Shown here: positions 56,668 to 64,000 of the stretch, piece by piece
Layout: each line of letters starts with the position of its first letter
Position numbering within the stretch: position 1 is the first letter of the stretch
Assembly: GCF_963082655.1 (NCBI RefSeq)
Contig: NC_081556.1
Span: 3,013,528-3,077,527 of the forward strand
Reading direction: 5' to 3'
Length of the DNA: 64,000 bases
Source of the DNA: Stomoxys calcitrans
Taxonomy: Eukaryota > Arthropoda > Insecta > Diptera > Muscidae
Notes under the pieces: model-generated
Told to the model about the DNA's origin: nothing
The model's database searches: none
What the model saw: the letters and a program-made list of their open reading frames with translations, nothing else
Translations under genes and position numbers: made by a program

Positions 56668-58145
56668 AACTGAGGTAGTATCACAAGGTAGTATAAGAAG
56701 GTAGAAGCGGAACCTAATATCAGAAGGTAGTATCACAAGGAAGTTTTATAACGCAGCATCGCAAATTAGAATGACGGGGTAGTATCACAAGGTAGAATCA
56801 AAAGGTAGTATCACAAGGTAGTATCACAAGGTAGTATCATAAAGTAGTATCACAAGATAGTATCACATGGTAGTATCACATGGTAGTGTCACAGGGTAGT
56901 ATCACAAGGTGGTGTCAAAAGGTAGTATCACAAGTTATATCACAATGTAGTATCACATGGTAATATTACAAGAGAGTATCAGAATGTAGTAGTATAACAA
57001 GGAAGTTTAACAACGTAACATCACAAGTTAGAATCACGGGGTAGTAGATCTTAATGTGAAACTGAGGTAGTATAAGAAGGTAGAAGTGTAACCTAATATC
57101 AGAAGGTAGTATCACAAGGAAGTTTTATAACGCAGCATCACAAGTTAGAATGACGGGGTAGTATCACAAGGAAGAATCAAAATTTAGTATCATAAGGTAG
57201 TATCACAAGGTAGTATCATAAGGTAGTATCACAAGGTAGTATCACATGGAAGTATCACATGGTAGTATCACAGGGTAGTATCACAAGGTGGTGTCAAAAG
57301 GTAGTATCACAAGTTATATCACAATGTAGTTTCACATGGTAATATTACAAGATATTTTAGTATCAGAAGGAAGTTTAACAACGTAGCATCACAATTTAGA
57401 ATCACGGGGTAGTATCACAAAAGGTAGTATTACAAGGTTGTATCAAAAAAGTTATATCACAATGTAGTATCACATGGTAATATCACAAGATAGTATCACA
57501 ATATGGTGTCACAAGGTAGTATCACAAGGTAGTATAACAAGGTATTATCACAAAGTAGTATCACAAGGTAGTATCACTAGATAGTATCACAAGGTATAAT
57601 CTCAAGATAGTATCACATGGTAATATCACAAGATAGTATCACAAGGTAGTATCAGAAAGTAGTATCACTAGGCTGTATCACAAGTTATATCAGATGGTAA
57701 TATCACAAGGTGACATCACAGGGTAGTATCACAAGGTAGTATCACATGTTATTATCGTGTTTTCTTCTAAAATATTCCTCAAAGGTATCACAAAGTAGTT
57801 TTACAATGCGGTATCAAAAGGAAGTATCACAAGATGATATCACAAGGTAGTAACTCAAAGAAGTATTTCAAGGTAGTATCACAAGGTAGAGTTATAAGGT
57901 AGTTTTACAAGGTAGAATCACTGGTAGTATCACAAGGTAGTATTACAAGTTATATCACTATGTAGTATCACATGGTAATATCACAAGATGGTATCACAAG
58001 GTGGTATCACAAGGTAGTATCATATGGTAGTATCATATGGTAGTATCACATGGTAGTATCACAAGTTATATCACATTATAGTATCACAAGGTAATTTTAC
58101 AAGGTAGTATCACAAGGTAGTACCGCAAGATGGTATCACATGTTA
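56668..58145 (+). repeat. 13-bp minisatellite array 1
   Basis: About 1.5 kb built of degenerate AAGGTAGTATCAC units. Variants include GTATCACATGGTA, GTTTTACAAGGTA, GTATAACAAGGTA and GTTATATCACAAT. A higher-order repeat is visible: the block starting CTTAATGCAAAACTGAGG at 56658 recurs as CTTAATGTGAAACTGAGG at 57050, 392 bp later, and the markers AACCTAATATCAGAAGG, ACGCAGCATC and AGAATGACGGGGTAG follow in both. A non-unit segment (ATTATCGTGTTTTCTTCTAA near 57751) lies inside. No gene. Confidence 0.95.
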
Positions 58146-59984
58146 GCAACTTATCTTATTATCAATTTATCAATTTAACATTTGTCCTACAGACTTATCA
58201 ATTTCATTATGTCTTCGTCCAAAATATTCCCCCCCATTGAATTATTTTTCTTTTCCGACTTATCATACTCACCTTCCACACACTTCAATTCATATACCGT
58301 GGGTTTGATTTTTTATCTCTTCGATTTCCTTTTTATGGCGTTGGTTAGAGACTTTTGGCGATTCCTTTTGACTGGGGTGATAATTTTTTATCGTAAAATT
58401 TCAAAATTGAAAATTAAATGCAACTAATGATGAATTTAAACTTTAATTAGTCTGGCAAAACTAAAGCAAAATTTCAAACTTTAGCAACAGTCTCCTTGCA
58501 GGCGGTATTTCGAGTGGCTGTTTGTTAATGCCAAAGCTGCATGGTTGGTTGGCTGATTGCTTGGCGGTTGTGGTAGGTAGAGTGACCGAAATTATGCCAC
58601 AGATTGCATGTGTGGCAACTGAGTATTGAGTATGTTGGCATGGGCTATGGTCGGTTGTCGTCCTGCTCTGGATTTATTTATGGCATCCCATGATGAGATG
58701 CATTATGCATTGGCCCATGTTGCATGCCCATTTTTTGGTGGTTATATGCTACTGCTAGTGGGCATTGTTGTTTTCTCCAGTTTCGCAATTATTGCAACTT
58801 GTTGTGGTGATTTTGTCGTTTCTTCTCATGTTTTGTTGAATGGGTTTTCATGGGTATCCTTTAGCCGTGTTATGGGATATTGGATGCGTGTTTTACTAGG
58901 GTATTTAACTGCATGCAAACGATTTGAGGGAAAATTTCATAGCTAAACTTTTGCCTTAAATACATTCGGGTAATTTTCGGCTTCTTTGCTGGCCAACATG
59001 CAAAACTATTGTCGTTTTGCCTGCTGCTTGTTAGGCTTCAAAGTCTTTGCAAACTTTCACGTTGCCGTCTTTATCAGGGCAGCTATGTTAACGACTTTCA
59101 AATGGAGACTCATACTAAAATTATGAGAATGTTGAAGTTTTGCAAGACGGTAGAGTTTTAAAGTCATTCTAACTCTACTGCCAAACTAGAAGTTTAGTTT
59201 TTATGTTTTCACTGCCTAGTGGCTTTTCTGCTGTCGATAACTATGTGTGATTTCTAGCAATTAAGTATTGGCATTTCTACTGCGGGATTTCGAAACATGT
59301 CTCTCTATTAGAGCCTCCTCATGTTATTTATAACAATTTTACAAGTTTTCATTGGAGCTTTAATGCTTTTGCGTGTTGTGTTTTGCATGGCACCAGGATG
59401 AGTGGACTTATTGTATAATTAGTCAATTCGTAGAGCAACATCATGCAAAGGAGTAAAAAAATCATTAAATTGGGTAAGGTACACTGGAAAGGTGGTATAA
59501 ATTTATTTAAACTCAAAAAAGTATAATTAGATTGGATTGGATTTCAAATTAAGATATGGTGGACCGTTTTCCATCCCAAATCAGTTGGCAAACCATGCTG
59601 CTGTTTCTAGTTTCTGCATTCTCTTCACATCGGTAGATGGTTCTACAGAATGCTAACGTAAAAGCTATGTCTTTGTTTATTTCCCTTTAGAGTCGAGATT
59701 ATTGATCGAAGATTTTCTGCATATAAAACGAAATGCTAGAGTTTACCACACACCGACCGCTGTGATTGTCTTTCGTTCTTGGTGGTTACTTTTCAATTGT
59801 ATTGGGTGTGGTGGCTTCAAAGTTGTCTTCGGTCCTTCAAAGCTCATCATTAGAGCCTGCTGTATTGTTCTTCAGCCTTGTAACTGCTTTCATAATCTAA
59901 TTCTGATACTCGTCGCCACCATGTTCGGAATGATAGCAGTCAGGAAAACTGCATGTCCTCAGCACACTTTCTGTATATGTTCCA
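58146..59984. other. Non-repetitive spacer between the two minisatellite arrays
   Basis: Unique sequence with no recognised gene. Frames of 106 codons (58626-58946, hydrophobic) and 96 codons (59702-59992, running into array 2) have no homolog I recognise. CAAAATATTCCCC near 58218 resembles TAAAATATTCCTC at 57768 inside array 1. Confidence 0.5.
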
Positions 59985-60360
59985 CAAGGTAGAATCCCAT
60001 GATAGTATAACGAGGTAGTTTTAGAAGGCATAATCACAAGGTAGTATCACAAAGTCATACTAGATGGTAGTAACACAATGTAGTTTCACAGGGTAGTTTC
60101 TCAAGATAGTTTCAAAAAATAGTATCACAAGGTAGTTTTATAAGGTAGATTCACAAGGTTGTTTTACAAGGTAGATTCACAAGGTAGTTTTACTTAGTAG
60201 TTTTACAAAGTAGTTTTCCATATTTGTTTCACTAGAGGTAGTTTCACAGGGTAGTTTTACAAGGTAGTTTTACATAGAAGTTTCACAAGGTAGGTTCACA
60301 AGGTAGTTCCACAAGGTAAATTCACAAAGTAGTTTCACAAGGTAGTATCATAAGGTGAAG

Positions 60361-60730
60361 CCCTGCACGGGATAGCTATGAGCATCACACAGGAACATTG
60401 AGGTCCGATCTGTGTGGTGTTCATTGCTGTCACGAGCTAACGGGCGCGTCCACAGGTTGCTGATAGTGGAATGCTCCATACGGAGTAGCTGCAACGGCAG
60501 TCGCGGACAATCAGCGGTATCGAGCGGAGAGTCTCTGTGAGATGCACAAATACTGAGTGCTTATGATCCTCAATATGACAAGGCGAGTTATAGGCCCCTT
60601 TAAATAACCAATGGCCATCTTGTTCCCACGGCGATCGGTTTTTTGGACCGGAACGGGCTTGCTGACCTACAGGAACTTGACGAGGATCGCCACCTCCACA
60701 TGAAAATGTGGCTGCTACAACAATTAAAAA
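60361..60730 (+). mobile_element. Truncated retroposon inserted in the minisatellite
   Basis: A roughly 370-bp non-repeat block ends GGCTGCTACAACAATTAAAAAA, an A-rich 3' end. It is flanked by ATAAGGTGAAG at 60350-60360 and 60731-60741, an 11-bp target duplication (the first A could belong to the tail). These are the marks of target-primed reverse transcription. No coding domain is visible, so it is the 3' untranslated part of a LINE or a SINE. Its CTGCTACAACAA end resembles those at 35109 and 61437. Confidence 0.88.
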
Positions 60731-61340
60731 ATAAGGTGAAGTAAAAGCCAGAAAGTAGTTTCAAAAGGTAGAATCACAAGGTAGTTTCACAAAGTAGTTT
60801 CACAATGTAGAGTCATAAGGTAGTTTCACAAGGTGGAATCACAAGGTAGAATCACAAGGTAGTGTCACAAGGAGGAGTTAGAAGATAGAATCACAAGATA
60901 GAATTGCAAGTTAGGTTCACAAGGTTGAAACACAAGGTAGTGTCACAAGGTACTATTACAAGGTAGAATCGCAAGGTAGTGTGAAGAGGTAGTATCCCAA
61001 GATAGAGTGACAAGGTAGTGTCACGAGGGAGAATCCCAAGGTAGAGTTACAGGGCAGATTCACAAGGTAGAGTTACATGATAGAATCACAAGGTAGTTTC
61101 ACTAGGTGGTGGATCGCAAGGTAGTGTCACAAGGTAGTATTACAAGGTAGAATCGCAAGGTAGTGTGACGAGGTAGTATCCCAAGGTAAAGTGACAAGGT
61201 AGTATCACGAAGTAGAATCCCAAGGTAAAGTGACAAGGTAGTATCACGAAGTAGAATCCCAAGATAGAGTTACAGGGCAGATTCACAAGGTAGGGTTACA
61301 TGGTAGAATCACAAGGTAGTTTCACTAGGTGGTGGATCGC

Positions 61341-61437
61341 TTCTATGGCAGCCGGTTGTACGCAAAGGATTGAACCGATGGAGTTCTTCATCGACCAGGG
61401 TTGCGCCTCAGTGTATAACACACTGCTACAACAACAA
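61341..61437 (+). mobile_element. Short retroposon insertion ending GCTACAACAACAA
   Basis: The sequence TTCTATGGCAGCCGGTTGTA to ACTGCTACAACAACAATAAG is not minisatellite. GCCTCAGTGTATAACACACT near its end matches the minus-strand element at 35109. No clean target duplication was found, and its left boundary coincides with a higher-order unit end. Confidence 0.7.
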
Positions 61438-61539
61438 TAAGGTAGAATCACAAGGTGGAGTCACAAGCTAGAATCATAAGCTAGAATCACAAGCTAGAGT
61501 CACAAGATAGTTTCACTAGGTGGTGGATCGCTCCTGCGT

Positions 61540-63360
61540 TCGTTCGTATATCTAACACGCTTTTTAATCTTAAATTTCGCTTTTTAATCTTAAAGCCGTC
61601 ACCCCCAACGCTTTCCAAAGGGTTTTTTATTTATATTATAAAAGTTTTTAGATTCTTAAAATATCCTGCACAAAATTTTATTTTCTTCTTTTAACTATTT
61701 CTTTAGTAATCCCCTAGGTGCTCTTCTAGTTGGCGCCTGAGATGTTCATCTCCCCCGTACCATATCATAGAAATTATTATTATTATTATCCTTTTGGCTT
61801 TATCGGAAAGATACAAATTTATGTGATCCATTCAAATGTAAAATTTCAAATTTCCGTTTGTTTTCTCTTCCACCAAAACGGCATTTTTTGTTTTATTCCA
61901 CCCTCGTAGTTATCGATGGCAGACTTGTAAGTTTAGAATTATTTCCGACTTTTAATTTGAAAATAATATCAACTTTGGAAGTTCGATCAAGCATGAAATT
62001 TGTCGCAGCATGTGCCTTTGCTGCATAACAGCGCCCATTTGGAGTTGGGGTATGTGCATAAGTCAATTGAGTGAGTGAGGGCGGCTGACTACTTCTTGGA
62101 GTGGCGGTGGAGCGCGACAAAACGGAGATAGTAATAAAAAAGTATCGAAATGTCACAAAAACGCACATTTCCACTTCGACGCCAAAATTAGGGCGTAATT
62201 TAATTGTCGACTGGTTGACAGTTGTTTCCAATGAACCAGCACGGAGGCACAAAGAAACTTACTGGCCATAGGCCTCACTGACTGACTGCCTGAATACATG
62301 CTGCATTCCCTAGTTACTCGCATTGAAAGGTGAATTATGTTTATGACGCTTGCTCTGCCTGGGAAATCAAACGCAGCAGGAATTGAAATTCATTTCATTG
62401 GTCTCTGCAACTTTTAAATTTGTTAATCAATTAAATTTGTTGACAACTATGGGTTTTCGTTTTTTTCTTTGTGTGTGTTGCCTTTCAAATTGAACTAATT
62501 TTCCTCCTCCACCCACTTTTCCACAGTCGTCAACAGATGTTGTTTGGAGCGGTTCTTTGGGCGTTTTGTGCCTTTTTTTGAATTGTTGACTGGGTATTTA
62601 TCATGAATTTACCATGTCAGCAGCGTTCAACGTTTCATTTGTTGTATTTACAGATACATTTTCATGGCGTTTTGACATTTTTCGTGTGGCATCCATAGCA
62701 AGAGACAGAGCGTTTGGCTTGCCATTGACAGCTAGTATTTAGAACCTAAAATTTATGTGTGACATGTTTTGGTGCGTTTTTTAGGCCGATGGTTTATTGA
62801 AAACTACTCCATTGATCAAGGCATTCCATTGAGTCGTTAATTTTCTGGGTTTCCTCAAATGTTGGTGGCACACGTTTTGGCTCCAAATGACAAAGCTAAC
62901 TTAAATGAGCAACTGTTTATTGTATTGATGAATAAGAGCGTGTTGCACTCGTCAAGAACTCTTGTGGCCCGAAGGTTGCAAATATTGGTACTACAGGGTA
63001 GCCGGTACGAAGTGTATCCAAGTTTTTTCTTCGGAAAGAGCGTAGTCCCTATTATATTTCTTGTAAACGGTTTTAGTCCACTGCATCCCAGTTGACCACA
63101 GTGGGTTATTTACTCTGAGAAATGGGGCATCATAAGGAAAAATTACCAAATTTTGCCAAATATGGCCAATATCATGGTTTCCTTAATACTTAGAGCTAAA
63201 AATTTAATAGACTCGGAAACAGCGTAGTCCCCATTATATTTCCTGTAAACGGCTTTAGCCCACTATTTCCCAGTTTGCACAGTGGGCCATTTACTTGAGA
63301 AATAGGGCATCATGTGAAAATATGGCAAAATTTTAGCAAAAATGGCCAATGAGCTCACTA
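61540..63360. other. Gene-free stretch
   Basis: No gene recognised. An (ATT)n run lies near 61774-61789. Two related segments occur at about 63035-63160 and 63215-63340: AGCGTAGTCCCTATTATATT / AGCGTAGTCCCCATTATATT, with TTTCTTGTAAACGG / TTTCCTGTAAACGG, CAGTGGGTTATTTACT / CAGTGGGCCATTTACT and AAATGGGGCATCAT / AAATAGGGCATCAT. They form a direct duplication about 180 bp apart. The 119-codon minus frame at 61893-62252 has no domain I recognise. Confidence 0.5.
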
Positions 63361-63364
63361 AAGC

Positions 63365-63682
63365 ATATTTAGGGCATGGGGGGAAGATGGTGAGACGTTG
63401 GAGCATTTCAAATGTCATTGCCAGGCTTTTGCGGCTTATAGACGCCTGCACTTAGATGGAGACACAATACCCGACATGAACCAACTTAGGAGCGTGATAT
63501 GGAAAACTAATGAGGAGTTTGTAAGTAGCACGAAATTCTTAATTTAGATTTTCTTTTTGGAGGCTACTTTTTAGTATTTACAGTGCACATCAAGCCGATT
63601 ACTGGCTTAGATGTATGTCCATAGTGGCATGGGTCGGATTAATATCCGCACCCTCCTTTCAACTTAACCTAACCTAAATACT
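63365..63682 (+). pseudogene. LINE C-terminus and 3' end
   Basis: 63377-63540 reads EDGETLEHFKCHCQAFAAYR, then LHLDGDTIPDMNQLRSVIWK, matching the C-terminal motif (cysteines and histidine followed by a DTIPDL-type segment) found in LINEs with an RNase H domain. It is followed by a 3' UTR, GATGTATGTCCATAGTGGCA, GGATTAATATCCGCACCC and CTTAACCTAACCTAAA. This UTR also follows the remnant at 32370, so both probably belong to one family. The copy is 5'-truncated; no RT is present. Confidence 0.85.
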
Positions 63683-63684
63683 AA

Positions 63685-63985
63685 ATTTCCCATGAACATT
63701 TCATTAAGAAATAGGATATACTTTTCTCATATCGATGAGTGCAGTCCGATTAATGTTTAAGCCCAATGATAAGGGGCCTCCTTTTTATTCTCGACTCCAA
63801 ACGTCGTGCCGCATAGCGACATAACTAGAAGTTTTAACATGGCAGTATACCTCACAGATGTGTAGCCAGCTTTCGTAAGGGGAAAAACAACGCTGAAAAA
63901 TTTTCTGATGTCCATGTCAAGATTTGAACCCAGGCGTTCGGCGTCATTAGCGGACATGCTAAACTCTGCGTCACGGTTGCCTACG
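63685..63985 (-). mobile_element. SINE-1 copy, near full length, minus strand
   Basis: On the minus strand: CGTAGGCAACCGTGACGCAG, B-box GGTTCAAATCTTG near 63934, ATCAGAAAATTTTTCAGCG, GTCGCTATGCGGCACGACG, AAAAAGGAGGCCCCTTATCA and the end GGGAAATTT. It starts a few bases after the LINE 3' end at 63682. The 66-codon minus frame here is not a gene. Confidence 0.85.
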
Positions 63986-64000
63986 GATTGAGATATAGCT

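Larger units (their letters stand above)
59985..61535 (+). repeat. 13-bp minisatellite array 2, with insertions
   Basis: Same basic unit as array 1 but dominated by GGTAGTTTTACAA, GGTAGTTTCACAA, GGTAGAATCACAA and GGTAGTGTCACAA variants. Higher-order units end with CACTAGGTGGTGGATCGC at 61100-61117, 61323-61340 and 61514-61531; the last marks the array end. A perfect 39-bp (three-unit) duplication starts at 61182 and 61221. The array is interrupted by retroposon sequences at 60361-60730 and about 61341-61437. Confidence 0.95.

Noticed and set aside
58626..58946. A membrane-protein gene (106 codons, hydrophobic)
   Set aside because: Composition follows TTG/GTT-rich DNA, no homology is recognised and no splice or promoter context was seen.
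56668..61535. A CRISPR array
   Set aside because: The 13-bp units are contiguous with no unique spacers, in a eukaryotic context and with no cas genes.

Overview
This window looks like non-coding, repeat-rich nuclear DNA from a higher fly, most likely a calyptrate such as a muscid. The evidence is AT-rich background, poly-A/T and short microsatellites, three short mariner-type elements with TA target duplications, several LINE (non-LTR) reverse-transcriptase remnants, tRNA-derived SINEs, a DINE-like Helitron end and many copies of a dispersed element with the palindromic motif TTCGGCCGGGCCGAA. I saw no intact cellular gene, no canonical tRNA or rRNA gene and no bacterial-style organisation. 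Open frames are short (longest about 200 codons), and those I can recognise are transposon remnants. The window could be intergenic or a large intron; the sequence does not decide this. Species is an inference from repeat style only.

Layout. 1-1 kb: simple-sequence-rich DNA. 1-5.4 kb: two head-to-tail copies of the main dispersed element ('family A' here), each with an internal array of roughly 152-153 bp monomers; a SINE sits in the first and a mariner MITE in the second. 5.4-7.5 kb: nothing recognised. 7.5-9.4 kb: divergent family A arrays with truncated SINEs. 9.4-10.85 kb: decayed LINE on the minus strand. 11.1 kb: second mariner MITE. 12.3-13.4 kb: cluster of degenerate SINE-like monomers. 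14.9-15.15 kb: old SINE. 16.1-16.85 kb: LINE endonuclease/linker remnant. 18.8-20.3 kb: family A plus a second type of tRNA-like SINE. 21.5-23.35 kb: old family A pieces. 23.6-25.75 kb: LINE RNase H fragment, then a decayed R1-like LINE on the minus strand with a duplicated reverse-transcriptase core. 27.5-29.05 kb: Helitron-like end, third mariner MITE, SINE and family A head. 31.2-34.2 kb: SINE scrap, family A, LINE RNase H/3' end, family A scrap. 37.3-40.45 kb: well-preserved family A copy abutting a Helitron-like element with its own array, then a SINE tail. 42.1-43.1 kb: family A, minus strand. 43.75-44.83 kb: local tandem duplication. 45.7-46.6 kb: internally deleted LINE. 46.6-48.0 kb: foldback elements. 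48.3-52.4 kb: a 60-bp tandem repeat and its dispersed relatives, a palindromic MITE and a SINE. 56.65-58.15 and 59.98-61.53 kb: two large arrays of a 13-bp minisatellite. 63.35-64 kb: LINE 3' end followed by an antisense SINE.

No set of genes works together here; what can be read is a layered insertion history. SINEs and mariner MITEs are nested inside family A elements, a retroposon with target duplication sits inside the 13-bp minisatellite, and LINEs survive only as fragments. The features most likely to be under-described are family A (terminal motif pair plus internal 152-bp arrays), the two 13-bp arrays with higher-order structure, the in-place duplication of a LINE YADD block, and the foldback elements near 47 kb.
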